64,000 nucleotides of DNA from Cycloclasticus sp. (GTDB taxonomy: Bacteria; Pseudomonadota; Gammaproteobacteria; Methylococcales; Cycloclasticaceae): contig DUCS01000031.1 in NCBI GenBank assembly GCA_012959695.1, forward strand, positions 1-64,000. Direction: 5' to 3'. The notes under the pieces are model-generated. The model saw only the letters and a list, made by a program, of their open reading frames with translations, did no database searches and was not told the DNA's origin. Positions 53,173 to 64,000 of this stretch are shown in pieces. Numbering within the stretch: the first letter of the stretch is position 1; every line of letters begins with the position of its first letter. A program made the translations under genes and the position numbers.

Positions 53173-55212
53173 ATGACAAATCCCTTACTAGAAGAATTCG
53201 AATTGCCCAGCTTCAGTGCCATTAAAGCGGCAAACATAGAACCTGCTATTAACCAGCTTTTGGACAGCAATAAGAAAAAAATTGCCTCATTACTTGAGGG
53301 ACAGACTAATTATAACTGGGATAACTTGGTGTATCCAATGGAATTAATTGATGACCATTTGAGCCGTGTTTGGTCACCGGTGAGTCATTTGAATTCGGTG
53401 ATGAATAACGATGAATGGCGTGAGGCGTATTCAAATTGCCTGCCTAAATTGAGCGAGTATTCAACCGAGATTGGGCAAAATAAGAAATTGTACTTGGCGT
53501 ATCGCTCTATTAAAGAGGGTGGCCAATATAGGTTGCTTAAAACAGCCCAAAAGAAAATAATTGATAATGCATTGCGAGACTTTGAACTATCGGGTGTGGC
53601 CTTAGACGAGGATAAAAAACAGCGTTATATGGACATTTCGCAAGCGCTATCTTCGTTAACCAATCAATTTGAAGAAAACCTAATGGACGCAACGAACGCA
53701 TGGGATAAACACGTTGTGGATATAGCCGAACTGGCTGGTTTGCCCGATTCAACGATCGATTTATTGCACCAAACGGCGAAGCAAAAAGATAAAGAAGGTT
53801 GGATGTTAACGCTAGAATTTCCGTGCTATATGGCGCTGATGACCTATGCCGACAACCGGGAGTTACGTTATGAAATCCATCATGCGTTTGTTACTCGAGC
53901 ATCGGAGCAAAGCACGGGGGATATTGCTTGGGATAACACGGAAATAATGGCGAAAATCGTCGGTTTACGCGATGAAAAAGCGAAGGTATTGGGTTTTGAA
54001 AGTTACGCCGATTTATCGTTGGCAACGAAAATGGCTGAAAAAACGTCCGATGTGTTGGGCTTTTTAAATCAATTGGCGGAACGATCTTTGCCGATGGCAA
54101 AGCAAGACGTTGCTGAGCTCACTGAATTTGCTAATCAGCAGGGTCACGCCGGTGATTTGGAGTCTTGGGATGTGGCTTATTTTTCAGAAAAGCTGCGTGA
54201 AGCACGTTATAAAATTTCCCAAGAAGAGATAAAGCCTTATTTTCCTGCGAATCGTGTTTTGTCTGGTATGTTTGACGTAGTGGAAAAGCTTTACGGCATT
54301 AACATCACAGAAGTTGATGGTGTTAATACTTGGCATAAAGACGTTCAATTTTTTGCAATTACTGATGAGGAAGGCGTTCAGCGAGGACGTTTTTATATCG
54401 ATTTATATGCGCGTCCACATAAACGTGGCGGTGCGTGGATGGATGAATGCGTGACGCGTTTTAAAAAACAGGGCGGTGTGCAAAACCCCGTTGCGTATTT
54501 AACCTGTAACTTTACGCCGCCAATTGGCGATGATCCGTCACTGTTAACCCACGGTGAAGTGGAAACGTTATTCCATGAATTTGGCCATGGCTTACATCAC
54601 ATGCTGACAAAAGTAGATTATTTAAGTGTTTCTGGTATTCATGGCGTGGAGTGGGACGCGGTTGAATTGCCGAGTCAGTTTATGGAAAATTGGTGCTGGC
54701 AAAAAGAGGTGATGACGTTGATTTCTGGTCATTATAAAACCGGTGAAACCTTACCTGACGCTATGTTTGAGAAGATGCTTGCGGCGAAAAACTTTCAATC
54801 AGGCATGCAAATGGTCAGGCAAATTGAGTTTTCAATTTTTGATTTCCGTATCCATTTGGAATATGACGAAAGTAATGATGCGCAAATTTACGATATTCTG
54901 GAGCAAGTTAGGCGCGATACCAGTGTGGTTAAAACGCCAGAGTTTAACCGTTTTCCGAACAGCTTTTCGCATATTTTTGCTGGCGGTTATGCGGCGGGTT
55001 ACTACAGTTATAAGTGGGCGGAAGTGCTTTCCAGTGATGCGTTTTCATTGTTCGAAGAAAATGGTGTGTTTGATAAAAAAACAGGCCGTTCATTTTTGCA
55101 GAACATTTTAGAAAAAGGCGGCAGCGATGATGCACTGGCGCTATTCACAGCTTTTAGGGGGCGTGAACCAACAATCGATGCATTGTTAAAACATTCTGGC
55201 ATAGCGGCGTAA
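53173..55212 (+). CDS. prlC: Oligopeptidase A (M3 family)
   Basis: LFHEFGHGLHHMLTKVDYLSVSGIHGVEWDAVELPSQFMENW (HEFGH zinc motif). Confidence 0.96.
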   Translation: MTNPLLEEFELPSFSAIKAANIEPAINQLLDSNKKKIASLLEGQTNYNWDNLVYPMELIDDHLSRVWSPVSHLNSVMNNDEWREAYSNCLPKLSEYSTEIGQNKKLYLAYRSIKEGGQYRLLKTAQKKIIDNALRDFELSGVALDEDKKQRYMDISQALSSLTNQFEENLMDATNAWDKHVVDIAELAGLPDSTIDLLHQTAKQKDKEGWMLTLEFPCYMALMTYADNRELRYEIHHAFVTRASEQSTGDIAWDNTEIMAKIVGLRDEKAKVLGFESYADLSLATKMAEKTSDVLGFLNQLAERSLPMAKQDVAELTEFANQQGHAGDLESWDVAYFSEKLREARYKISQEEIKPYFPANRVLSGMFDVVEKLYGINITEVDGVNTWHKDVQFFAITDEEGVQRGRFYIDLYARPHKRGGAWMDECVTRFKKQGGVQNPVAYLTCNFTPPIGDDPSLLTHGEVETLFHEFGHGLHHMLTKVDYLSVSGIHGVEWDAVELPSQFMENWCWQKEVMTLISGHYKTGETLPDAMFEKMLAAKNFQSGMQMVRQIEFSIFDFRIHLEYDESNDAQIYDILEQVRRDTSVVKTPEFNRFPNSFSHIFAGGYAAGYYSYKWAEVLSSDAFSLFEENGVFDKKTGRSFLQNILEKGGSDDALALFTAFRGREPTIDALLKHSGIAA

Positions 55213-55213
55213 T

Positions 55214-55882
55214 ATGCTTAAAAGACTTCTTTTACTGGCATTGCTAATGCCGATGTTAGCGTATTCGGCGCACATCACCGATAAGCTATTGGCTGGCATG
55301 TATGCGGAGCCAAGCCGTGGCGAACAACCGATTCAGTTGCTTCCGAGCGGCACGCCCGTCGAATTATTGGGTGAGCAAGACGGCTTTGTACAGGTGCAGC
55401 TTGTTGACGGGAAAACGGGCTGGGTTGAAAAGCGGTTTTTATCAGAAGATAAACCAGCAAGGGTTCGATTGTTAGCGCTTCAGAGTAAGTATAGGCAGTT
55501 ACAAGGGACGTTAGACGCTGCAGAAAAGCAATTGCTGACTGTCGAACAGCCTAAATCAGTTAAAAAACGCAATCCTGATGAGTCGCAAGTTACACGACAA
55601 TCCGAGCAAACTTTGATGGCAAATTTAGACCAGGCGAACGCTGTTATCAAAAAACTAAAAGACGAAGCGAAGCTGCTTACAAAACGCCATACGGTGGAGC
55701 TTGAAGAAGTGAGTAGTCTCGAACTAGAACGGGTTAGTGAGCCAGTGGTAAACAGCGAGGCCGGAACATCGTGGGTAGCGATTATCATTATGCTTATTAT
55801 TGGGGTTGCCGGAGGTATTTATGCCGAAATGGGCATTCAAGAAAAGCGGCAACTTAAAAAACATGGTGGCTTTAGAATTTAA
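55214..55882 (+). CDS. SH3 domain-containing protein (TIGR04211-like)
   Basis: Signal peptide, SH3b region (GTPVELLGEQDGFVQVQLVDGKTGWVEKRFL), coiled coil, C-terminal TM. Confidence 0.88.
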   Translation: MLKRLLLLALLMPMLAYSAHITDKLLAGMYAEPSRGEQPIQLLPSGTPVELLGEQDGFVQVQLVDGKTGWVEKRFLSEDKPARVRLLALQSKYRQLQGTLDAAEKQLLTVEQPKSVKKRNPDESQVTRQSEQTLMANLDQANAVIKKLKDEAKLLTKRHTVELEEVSSLELERVSEPVVNSEAGTSWVAIIIMLIIGVAGGIYAEMGIQEKRQLKKHGGFRI

Positions 55883-56045
55883 CGAGAAGACATAGATATA
55901 TAGCAAAAATGCATATGAAAACGATTTGCGAGAAAAAACAGTTGATTAACCAGTGGCTTAGTTGTTCTCTTTTATAGAATCACAACGTATAGTTAACGGT
56001 TCTAAAAATTTTCATAAAATAGAAATCATAAGAGGAGATTTTACC

Positions 56046-57299
56046 GTGTCAGATAAACATCATCAAATTTTAATTATTGGCGCTGGCGCTGCGGGTATTA
56101 CCGTTGCAGCTAGCTTGAGACGTCATTCAGACGGAAAAGTACTGGATATCACCATTGTTGATCCTGCAAAAGCGCACTATTATCAGCCTGCGTTTACGTT
56201 AGTAGGCGGCGGTTGCTATGACTTCGATAAAACTCGACGCTCCACCGTTAGTCTAATACCAAAGGGTGTTAGCTGGATTCAACAAGCCGCAACTAATATC
56301 GACCCAGAAAACAATGTGGTTGAGTTGGATAACGGCGATAAAATTACATATGACTATTTGGTTGTATGCCCAGGTTTGATTTTAGATTGGGATGGTATCC
56401 CTGGTCTAAAAGAAACGATTGGTAAAAACGGCGTGTGTACTAATTACTCACCTGATTATGTTGAGTACACATGGGAATGTGTTCAAGCATTTAAAGCAGG
56501 TGATAAAGCCTTTTTTACTCAGGCTCCATTACCGTTTAAATGTCCGGGTGCGCCACAAAAAATTGCTTATTTAGCCGCTGATTACTGGCGTGGAAAAGGC
56601 ATCTTAGATCAAAGTGATGTGCATTTCACAAATCCCGGTCCTGGTATGTTCGGCGTGCCATATTTCGCTAAAGCGTTGAACGAGGTTATTGCAGGTTATG
56701 GAATACACAAAGATTTATTGCACAAGCTAATTAAAATTGACGGTGAAGCGAAAAAAGCAACATTTGAAGTGGTTGATGGCGATAACAAAGGTGAAATTAA
56801 AGAACTTGATTTCGACATGATTCACGTGACACCACATCAAAAAACACCAGCGTTCTTACATGGTTCTCCCGTTTCTAATGATGCTGGCTATGTGGAGGTT
56901 CATCAAAATTCAATGCAACATGTTAAGTACCCGAATGTATTTGGTTTGGGTGACGCGTGTTCAACGCCTAACTCTAAAACAGCTGCAGCTGTGCGTAAGC
57001 AAGCACCGGAAGTTGTGATGAACATTAATAACTTGATAGATGGCAAGCCGATGTCAGAAGGTTATAACGGTTACGGTTCGTGCCCATTAACAACTGCGCG
57101 TGGCAAAGTGATGATGGCTGAATTTATTTATGGTGGCAAAGTAACGCCAACACTTCCGTGGGTGGCTAAGCCAAATGAAGAATCTAGTTTGATGTGGCAT
57201 ACCAAAACAATTGGGTTGCCTATTTTGTACTGGGAATTTATGTTGAAAGGCTATGAGAAATTCCTTGAGCCACAATTAGATTATGATACAGGCGAGTAA
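56046..57299 (+). CDS. FAD/NAD(P)-binding oxidoreductase, sulfide:quinone oxidoreductase-like
   Basis: ILIIGAGAAGITVAASLRR FAD motif, FKCPGAPQKIAYLAADYWR, GLGDACSTPNSKTAAAVRKQAP; GTG start preceded by AGAGGAG ribosome-binding site. Confidence 0.87.
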   Translation: MSDKHHQILIIGAGAAGITVAASLRRHSDGKVLDITIVDPAKAHYYQPAFTLVGGGCYDFDKTRRSTVSLIPKGVSWIQQAATNIDPENNVVELDNGDKITYDYLVVCPGLILDWDGIPGLKETIGKNGVCTNYSPDYVEYTWECVQAFKAGDKAFFTQAPLPFKCPGAPQKIAYLAADYWRGKGILDQSDVHFTNPGPGMFGVPYFAKALNEVIAGYGIHKDLLHKLIKIDGEAKKATFEVVDGDNKGEIKELDFDMIHVTPHQKTPAFLHGSPVSNDAGYVEVHQNSMQHVKYPNVFGLGDACSTPNSKTAAAVRKQAPEVVMNINNLIDGKPMSEGYNGYGSCPLTTARGKVMMAEFIYGGKVTPTLPWVAKPNEESSLMWHTKTIGLPILYWEFMLKGYEKFLEPQLDYDTGE

Positions 57300-57315
57300 A
57301 TAATCGACAACTAAT

Positions 57316-57345
57316 AAAAAAGGCGTTCAATTGAACGCCTTTTTT
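57316..57345. terminator. Bidirectional intrinsic terminator between convergent SQR-like and TusA-like genes
   Basis: Perfect 30-bp palindrome AAAAAAGGCGTTCAATTGAACGCCTTTTTT. Confidence 0.93.
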
Positions 57346-57367
57346 GTGCCCACTAGTGTCTGATGAA

Positions 57368-57598
57368 CTATTTTACTATTTTAATGTAAAAGTACTGGGT
57401 GTCATCGTTACGCTCGTGAAGCAGCATCTGGTGTTTAGATTTATCAATAAACACGCCAATGTCCAAGTGAGCAGCGGGGTCAGTTGCCATCATTTGAATG
57501 ATGTCGCCCGGCTTAACATTGGATAAAAGCTGCTTTAGTCTAAGTAACGGCAACGGGCAGTTTAGCCCGGTTGCATCAAGAGTAATGTCGTATTTCAT
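57368..57598 (-). CDS. TusA family sulfurtransferase/sulfur carrier
   Basis: LDATGLNCPLPLLRLKQLLSNVKPGDIIQMMATDPAA; conserved CPxP. Confidence 0.94.
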   Translation of the reverse strand: MKYDITLDATGLNCPLPLLRLKQLLSNVKPGDIIQMMATDPAAHLDIGVFIDKSKHQMLLHERNDDTQYFYIKIVK

Positions 57599-57658
57599 AT
57601 CTTACTTTTAGTATAAATGTTATTTTATTGAAGAATTGATCGAGAGTGATAAGAAAAA

Positions 57659-59128
57659 ATGGATTATAAAGATTTACGTGATTTTATCTCAAAACTTGAG
57701 GAGTTGGGTGAGTTAAAGCGAGTTTCTGAAGAGGTGGATCCTTACCTTGAAATGACAGAAATTTGTGATCGCGTATTACGTCAAAAAGGCCCAGCGATAT
57801 TATTTGAGAACCCAAAAGGGTATTCCATACCCGTGTTGGCGAATTTATTTGGCACGCCGAAACGGGTGGCGCTGGGTATGGGGCAAGACAGCGTGGAAGC
57901 ATTGGCAAAAGTCGGCGAAGTGCTTGCCGCGTTAAAAGAGCCAGAACCGCCTGAAGGTATGAAGGATGCATGGGAGAAATTGCCAGTTTACAAACAAGTG
58001 CTGAATATGGCGCCAAAAGTCGTTAAAAGACCCGAATGTCAACAAATTGTTATAGAAGGTGATGATGTGGATTTAGCCGCCTTCCCCATTCAGACCTGTT
58101 GGCCTGACGACGCAGGGCCGTTGATTACATGGCCGTTAGTGATAACAAAGGGGCCAGATGCAAAGCGTCAGAACCTGGGTATTTATCGTCAGCAAGTGAT
58201 TGGCCGTAACAAAGTTATTATGCGCTGGTTAGCACACCGCGGCGGCGCGCTAGATTTTAAAGCGTGGCAGACTGAACATCCTGGTGAGCCATTTCCTATT
58301 GCTGTAGCGCTGGGCGCTGATCCGGCGACTATTTTAGCGGCGGTAACGCCGGTGCCTGACCCATTGTCTGAGTACGCCTTTGCTGGCTTATTACGCGGTT
58401 CAAAAACAGAAGTGTCCAAGTGCATCACGCATGATCTGCAAATGCCGGCCAGTGCGGAAATAGTATTGGAAGGCTATTTATACCCCGATGAAATGGCGGA
58501 GGAAGGTCCGTTTGGTGATCACACGGGCTACTACAATGAGGTGGAAAGTTTCCCTGTTTTTACTATCGAAAGAATCACCCACCGCAAGGACCCAATCTAT
58601 CATTCGACGTATACCGGCAAACCGCCCGACGAGCCAGCCGTGTTAGGCGTGTCGTTGAATGAAGTCTTTGTGCCGATTTTGAAAAAACAATTTCCCGAAA
58701 TTGTGGACTTCTATTTGCCGCCAGAAGGTTGCTCATACCGCATGGCTATCGTCAGTATTAAGAAGCAATATCCCGGGCATGCTAAACGGATTATGTTCGG
58801 TATTTGGTCATACTTGCGCCAATTTATGTACACGAAATTTGTTATTGTGACGGACGAAGATGTGGATATACGGGATTGGGAGTCGGTGATTTGGGCAATT
58901 ACGACGCGAGTGGATCCGGCTAGGGACACGACCTTAATTGAAAATACGCCCATTGATTATTTAGATTTCGCTTCGCCGGTGTCCGGCCTGGGATCAAAAA
59001 TGGGCTTAGACGCGACCAATAAATGGCAAGGTGAAACAACCCGTGAATGGGGTAAGCCAATCGTTATGGATGACGCGATTAAGCAAAAAGTGGATGACTT
59101 ATGGATGAAGCTTGGGCTTGATGGATAA
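57659..59128 (+). CDS. ubiD: 4-hydroxy-3-polyprenylbenzoate decarboxylase UbiD
   Basis: [35 protein letters not shown]; full UbiD length and motifs. Confidence 0.97.
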   Translation: MDYKDLRDFISKLEELGELKRVSEEVDPYLEMTEICDRVLRQKGPAILFENPKGYSIPVLANLFGTPKRVALGMGQDSVEALAKVGEVLAALKEPEPPEGMKDAWEKLPVYKQVLNMAPKVVKRPECQQIVIEGDDVDLAAFPIQTCWPDDAGPLITWPLVITKGPDAKRQNLGIYRQQVIGRNKVIMRWLAHRGGALDFKAWQTEHPGEPFPIAVALGADPATILAAVTPVPDPLSEYAFAGLLRGSKTEVSKCITHDLQMPASAEIVLEGYLYPDEMAEEGPFGDHTGYYNEVESFPVFTIERITHRKDPIYHSTYTGKPPDEPAVLGVSLNEVFVPILKKQFPEIVDFYLPPEGCSYRMAIVSIKKQYPGHAKRIMFGIWSYLRQFMYTKFVIVTDEDVDIRDWESVIWAITTRVDPARDTTLIENTPIDYLDFASPVSGLGSKMGLDATNKWQGETTREWGKPIVMDDAIKQKVDDLWMKLGLDG

Positions 59129-59137
59129 ACGCTAACG

Positions 59138-60346
59138 TTATGTTGTTTTTGCCTCAGCAATAGCGTGGCCATTTAATGACAGCTCGAGCCCCATCTTATA
59201 AAAAGCATTCGCATCGTTTGTGTCGTCATCTAGCTGTTCATGTGCTTCGCCCAATAATAAATAAGCTTGGCTTGTTGCCTGAATTGAGAGGCTTTTATCA
59301 AGGTACATTTTAGCCTTGCCCCATAGTTTTTGTTGTAAGCAGAGTTTGGCAAGGGTGTTGAGCAATGTCGGACGGGTTTCTTGGCTTTTTAACCATTTTT
59401 CTAATTGATGAATCTTCTTATTGGTATCGATATTGAGTTGGCTATAAAGGCTTAATAAGGCGTCAGTTTGCTGGTTTTTAAGGCCTTTTAAAACTAATTC
59501 CTCGGCAATTTGGCTTTTGCCGGTTTTAATCAAATACGATGTATAGGCGGCCAAGTAATCAGGGTTTAGCTTTTGTGTTTTATCCAACGCCTTCCAAATA
59601 GTATCTAATGCGGCTTTATCTTCGGTTGATGCACTGCTGAATAAATGAAGCAAGGTCTCATGCTCAATTGTTTGCCATTCGTCTTGAAGAATCTTTCGGT
59701 TGCTTTTTATGCTGGGGAGCAAGGTGTAAACAACGTGCCAATCGCCTAACTGTTGGAGCGTGTTCATTAGCAGTGTTAATACGATTGGGTGCTTTGGCGT
59801 TGCAGACTTCAATTGTTGAAGGGTTGCCAGCGCTTGTTCTAATTGTCCAGCTGCCAGTTGTAGTTTTGCACGGGTGAGGTGAATGGCATGAATTTGTTCA
59901 GGGAGTGCTTCACCGGCTTTAAACAGGTAGTCATCACGGCGGTCATACGCGTTTTGAGACTGCGCTGCATGCGCAGCACTCAGGTAATTTAATAATGGCG
60001 TGTCGCTGTTTTTGGCATGTTTTACCAATAACCTTTCAGATTGCTGCCAATTACCTTCGGCGGAGTCTATTAAACCTTTATTAAGTGCTTTTGTAGCGTT
60101 GGCTTGCTTTCTTTTAGTGTTCCATTGCCCCAAGCTTTTAGGCGCGCGTTTGACGGTTAACAAGGTTCTTAACGTTATGTAAAAGGCGCTAAATGCAAAC
60201 AATGTTATGAAAACGAGTACTGCAAGTGATGTTTCTACGGACAGCGTGCCATAGCTTAATAGAGCGTAGCCCGGCTCTAAGTGAACTTGATAAGCCAACA
60301 CGCTTGAAATAACAAGGGCGATAATGGTAATAAAAATAAGCTTCAT
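59138..60346 (-). CDS. hemY: Heme biosynthesis-associated TPR protein HemY
   Basis: HLEPGYALLSYGTLSVETSLAVLVFI N-terminal region, TPR repeats; in hemCDXY cluster. Confidence 0.92.
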   Translation of the reverse strand: MKLIFITIIALVISSVLAYQVHLEPGYALLSYGTLSVETSLAVLVFITLFAFSAFYITLRTLLTVKRAPKSLGQWNTKRKQANATKALNKGLIDSAEGNWQQSERLLVKHAKNSDTPLLNYLSAAHAAQSQNAYDRRDDYLFKAGEALPEQIHAIHLTRAKLQLAAGQLEQALATLQQLKSATPKHPIVLTLLMNTLQQLGDWHVVYTLLPSIKSNRKILQDEWQTIEHETLLHLFSSASTEDKAALDTIWKALDKTQKLNPDYLAAYTSYLIKTGKSQIAEELVLKGLKNQQTDALLSLYSQLNIDTNKKIHQLEKWLKSQETRPTLLNTLAKLCLQQKLWGKAKMYLDKSLSIQATSQAYLLLGEAHEQLDDDTNDANAFYKMGLELSLNGHAIAEAKTT

Positions 60347-60354
60347 AGTGATAC

Positions 60355-61593
60355 CTATAGTTTTAGGTCGCTAGGTTGCTCAGCAACGTTTGTGTTGGCG
60401 CTGGGTTTTTCGACGGCTGGTGGTTTGTCTGTTGTGATGATGACCTTATCTGCTTTTTCGGCAGTTTTTTCTACCATAATTGGCGAAGTAATCGCTTGTT
60501 CTGAGATGCTTAAAATAGGTAAATTTCGAAGCATCTTAAGTGACAAAGCAATGGATGGCAGCTCAGCTTTTATCGGGGTGTCTTTAAGGACATTGAGTTG
60601 TTCTAATGCGGTTTTAACGGCCGGGTTGTTTGCGTCAAAATAATCGCCTAGCCAAGCCGCTGAAATAGCAATACTTCCGGTGTACAGAGTTTCATTTTTA
60701 TTGACCAACGCTAGCCGTGCTGTTTCAAGTTTAAGCGCTAGGTTTTTTCGAATCAGTTCAACGCGTTCGGGCGTCATTAATGCAGTCATGGGTTTGTCAT
60801 GTCGACGTACAACAATTAGTTTGCTGAAGTTTTCCCAGGCGTCGTTCAGTGTGTCTTGTATGTTGTCTGGAATGGGCGATGCGTCGCCTTTGCCAATCTC
60901 AGGTGCTTGGGCGGTACCTGCATGAGGGTCAGTCACCCCCATTTGCGCAATGGCGCTTTCTAGCGCAAGTAATTGCGATGAAATGCCGACGATATCAGGT
61001 AACTCGGTGCTTTTTAGCAGGTTGATTTCCTTGGCTAGTTGTTTACGCACAGGGAAGGTAATCGGGTCGCCATTTTCTTTCAGGCGCTGATCAGCTGCCT
61101 GTAACGCAGAGATGGCTGTGTCCACGTCTTCAGCCAATAACAGTCGCATGTTAGCGACGCTGGCTAAATATTCAGCCTCAGCAATCAACCATTGCCGTCT
61201 ATTTTTACCGACTTGTTTTTGTAATAAGGCGATTTTTTCGCTAGATTGCTGCTGTAGTGTCTCCAGTTGTTGAGACAAGTCACGGGTGTTAGCGTTTGAT
61301 TGCTTCGAATTCGATTGTAAGTCTTGCGATAAGCCTGATATTTTTGTGCCGGAAGAATGAGCGTCATTAACGAGCCCGCTAATTTGTTGTTTGAGTTGAT
61401 TAAAGGCAACATAGCCCACACCTGTTGCAGCGATAACTAAGACGATAGCCAACCAGCCAATACCGCCCCCTGTTTTTTGTTTAACGGGGTTGCTTGCAGT
61501 TTTTTTCGCGACGGCTTTTTTTGTAGCGACTGGGGCTTGCTTAGAGGCTTGCTCGTCTTTTTTAGTGCTGCTGTTCTTTGCTTTATCTGTCAT
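60355..61593 (-). CDS. hemX: HemX family protein (uroporphyrinogen-III C-methyltransferase-like)
   Basis: Lys/Ala-rich N-terminus, TM, coiled coil, RQWLIAEAEYLASVANMRLLLAEDVDTAISALQAADQRL. Confidence 0.92.
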   Translation of the reverse strand: MTDKAKNSSTKKDEQASKQAPVATKKAVAKKTASNPVKQKTGGGIGWLAIVLVIAATGVGYVAFNQLKQQISGLVNDAHSSGTKISGLSQDLQSNSKQSNANTRDLSQQLETLQQQSSEKIALLQKQVGKNRRQWLIAEAEYLASVANMRLLLAEDVDTAISALQAADQRLKENGDPITFPVRKQLAKEINLLKSTELPDIVGISSQLLALESAIAQMGVTDPHAGTAQAPEIGKGDASPIPDNIQDTLNDAWENFSKLIVVRRHDKPMTALMTPERVELIRKNLALKLETARLALVNKNETLYTGSIAISAAWLGDYFDANNPAVKTALEQLNVLKDTPIKAELPSIALSLKMLRNLPILSISEQAITSPIMVEKTAEKADKVIITTDKPPAVEKPSANTNVAEQPSDLKL

Positions 61594-61712
61594 GACTTCA
61601 ATATCCGTGGACGTTAAAACGTGTGCTTAAATACATCATCGAGCCTTACTTTAAATAAGACACAGTAAAACTATAGTATAGCGTTGAAGGTGTCTATATT
61701 GAATTAAAAAAA

Positions 61713-62462
61713 TTAGTGACTTTCTTCATCGGTAATAGCTGCAACCAAACCCGCATCACTGGCATCTTTGCTGGTTAAGATGTGCTGGCAGCCAAGGCTT
61801 TTAGCGAATTGAGCAATGCGTTGGCTGAGGACAACGAACGTACTTGCTTGCTTTAATTTTTTGGTTTGCGCGGGCAATAATAAGAATAAATTTTCTAATG
61901 CCAGTTGGCTGGTGATGGTGATGTAATGCAATACGTTACTGGGTGCTATGGGGTTGTTGGCTGGCATTGCCCGTTTGTACACATCGACCGCGGTTACGTT
62001 AATGCCGCGTGCCGTGAGTTGTTTCTCAAGAAAATCTCGGCCGCCTTCACCTTTAATAATACTTACGTTATCTAAGCTGGGTAGCTGTTTAAGTAATTGT
62101 TCGGAATTAAACGGAGTTTGCGCTGTGATACGGGGTATTAAGCCAATATTGAGCAGGGCGTTTGCGGTGCTTGGGCCGATAGCAATGATGCTTCCGTTGA
62201 TCTCAGGCCATTGGGTGCTCAGCAGTTGGTGTGCGTGCGTCACAGCGTTTGCGCTAATAAATATAAGGTTATCGCTGCGAATGATGTTTTGTAAGGCGGC
62301 TGTCGCTTGAGGTGTGTTGCTGACGGCTTGAATGTCAATGCTAGGGTAGCGAATAGCATGCAAACCATTTGCCGTTAGCTCAGCGCATAGCTTGTCGGCT
62401 TGATGGCTAGGCCGAGTGACTAAAACATTAATTAATGGGGCGTTGTTAGTCGGCACGGCCAT
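61713..62462 (-). CDS. hemD: Uroporphyrinogen-III synthase
   Basis: [30 protein letters not shown]; adjacent to and overlapping hemC. Confidence 0.92.
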   Translation of the reverse strand: MAVPTNNAPLINVLVTRPSHQADKLCAELTANGLHAIRYPSIDIQAVSNTPQATAALQNIIRSDNLIFISANAVTHAHQLLSTQWPEINGSIIAIGPSTANALLNIGLIPRITAQTPFNSEQLLKQLPSLDNVSIIKGEGGRDFLEKQLTARGINVTAVDVYKRAMPANNPIAPSNVLHYITITSQLALENLFLLLPAQTKKLKQASTFVVLSQRIAQFAKSLGCQHILTSKDASDAGLVAAITDEESH

Positions 62463-63375
62463 ACAATTTATCGAGAATATTTTTTGCGCCACCGGCTAAT
62501 AACCGCTCGGCCACGGTGATGCCAATTTGCTCAGCATCTTCTAGGGTACCTTCTAACTGTTCGGAAACGATTAAACTGCCATCGGGTTCAGCCACTAGGC
62601 CGTGCAAGCGTAACGTGCCATTTTTAATTTTCGCGTGACCCGCAATCGGTGCTTGGCAGCCGCCTTCCAGCTTAAAATTCATGGCGCGTTCTGCGGTAAT
62701 GCGGGTGGCGGTTGTACTGTCGTGTAAACACTCGATAAGCTGCTGTGTCGCGTCATCACCGGTACGGCACTCAATCCCGATAGCGCCTTGGCCGATAGCC
62801 GCTAACATGGTGCTAACCGGCAAGGCTGTTTTTATGCGGGCCTCGAAACCTAAGCGAATAAGCCCTGCAGCAGCTAAGATAATGGCATCGTAATCGCCAT
62901 CATCCAGTTTTTGTAAGCGTGTGTTGACGTTGCCGCGAAGGGATTTGATGCGCAGGTCAGGCCTCATTTGCAGTAATTGGCATTGCCGCCTTAGACTAGA
63001 TGTGCCAACAACGGCGCCTTGGGGTAGCGCATCAATGGTGTCAAACTGGTTAGATACAAATGCGTCGCGAGGATCTTCGCGTTCAAGTATGGCGCCAATT
63101 TCTAAGCCATCAGGTAGTTGCGCAGGCACGTCTTTCATCGAATGCACAGCAATATCAGCGTCACCCTTTAGCATGCCTTGTTCGAGTTCTTTAACAAACA
63201 AGCCTTTGCCGCCAATTTTAGCCAAGGGCGTGTCTAAAATCTTATCGCCTTGGGTTATCATTTTCACCAGCTCAATATTGAGATGTGGGTGGTACTGTTT
63301 TAATTTAGCAGCAACGTGTTCTGCTTGCCATAAGGCCAATGGGCTGCGTCGAGTGGCAATTCTAATGAGTCGCAT
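62446..63375 (-). CDS. hemC: Hydroxymethylbilane synthase
   Basis: [64 protein letters not shown]. Confidence 0.97.
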   Translation of the reverse strand: MRLIRIATRRSPLALWQAEHVAAKLKQYHPHLNIELVKMITQGDKILDTPLAKIGGKGLFVKELEQGMLKGDADIAVHSMKDVPAQLPDGLEIGAILEREDPRDAFVSNQFDTIDALPQGAVVGTSSLRRQCQLLQMRPDLRIKSLRGNVNTRLQKLDDGDYDAIILAAAGLIRLGFEARIKTALPVSTMLAAIGQGAIGIECRTGDDATQQLIECLHDSTTATRITAERAMNFKLEGGCQAPIAGHAKIKNGTLRLHGLVAEPDGSLIVSEQLEGTLEDAEQIGITVAERLLAGGAKNILDKLYGRAD

Positions 63376-63458
63376 ATGGCTTAACCGGTGTTTGAATAAG
63401 GCCGTATTATAGCAAGGGTTGAAAGAGCATTCTTACAATGGCTTGTGAATTAATGCGC

Positions 63459-64000
63459 TTATGTCCGCAGGCGCTTATTAAGCGCCGGTTGATGCCGTTG
63501 GCTAATCGCCAGAGTTTCTTTTGTGCCGTGCAAATGAATTTCTGATTGTCCATCGGCGGTTTTGCTAATCGCTTTTATGGCGCTGACGTTAATCAGCGCA
63601 TTACGGTGTATTCTAAAAAAGACATCACTAAACTCTGTCTCTAATGCTTTAAGTGAGTCGACTAATAAAATAGCGCTATCAGTTGTGCTGGCTTGCACGT
63701 ATTTGTGGTCCGCTTTAAAGTAAATAATGTCTTTAACATTCAATACTTCTAAGCCTTTATGCGTGTGCGCGCATAATACTTGTCGAGGTCGTTTTAATGG
63801 GGATGGTAAATTTATCTGTTGCTGCTCATTGATGGTTGCAACTTTTTCAATGCTCTGTTTTAAACGTTCTTTTTTAACCGGCTTTAGTAAGTAGTCAATG
63901 GCGTTTTTGTTAAAGGCTTCCAGCGCATATTCATCGTAAGCGGTGACAAAAATAATATGTGTTTTCAACTTGGCGTTGCGAATTTCAGCCGCTGCGTGTA
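63459..64000 (-). CDS. LytTR family response regulator (AlgR-like), truncated by window end
   Basis: C-terminal part of REC (FVTAYDEYALEAFNKNAIDYLLKPVKKERL) and LytTR domain (FFRIHRNALINVSAIKAI); frame remains open to the window edge. Confidence 0.92.
   Translation of the reverse strand, partial: HAAAEIRNAKLKTHIIFVTAYDEYALEAFNKNAIDYLLKPVKKERLKQSIEKVATINEQQQINLPSPLKRPRQVLCAHTHKGLEVLNVKDIIYFKADHKYVQASTTDSAILLVDSLKALETEFSDVFFRIHRNALINVSAIKAISKTADGQSEIHLHGTKETLAISQRHQPALNKRLRT

Overview
The window is a densely packed gammaproteobacterial chromosome segment, almost entirely core genes. On + from the left edge: gshB end, tonB-like, yqgE, ruvX, pyrR, pyrB, inactive pyrC', a PyrK-like gene and a VanZ-like gene. 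On -: an ABC-F gene. On +: recQ. On -: a sulP transporter, dbpA, hopJ, an efpL/yeiP-type gene, mscS, a GGDEF gene, ygiQ, tatA and his genes (E,I,F,A,H,B). These are followed on - by a tungsten-type aldehyde:ferredoxin oxidoreductase with a MoaD-like gene, typA, trkH/trkA, ntrX/ntrY-like genes, rsmB, fmt and def. On + come lysM, dprA, smg, topA, purE, tsaC, hemF, hemB, aroE, lemA, prlC, an SQR-like gene and ubiD. The right end, on -, holds hemY, hemX, hemD, hemC and a LytTR regulator cut by the window edge. I see no prophage, CRISPR array, intact transposon, tRNA or rRNA. The strongest non-coding signal is in the AOR-typA intergenic region: a probable CsrB/RsmY/RsmZ-type CsrA-sequestering sRNA (about 27656-27814). 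It has six AAGGA motifs, four of them in hairpin loops, a strong intrinsic terminator and a TATAAT -10 box. Upstream lies a perfect GacA-type box, TGTAAG-N6-CTTACA. Other points worth a second look are a frameshifted DUF302 pseudogene, a GGDEF regulator whose REC domain has lost its N-terminus, an NtrX-like regulator without a GAFTGA loop, a catalytically dead PyrC', an apparently orphan PyrK-like protein, and structured or palindromic intergenic elements. All family names come from reading the sequence; no searches were run.
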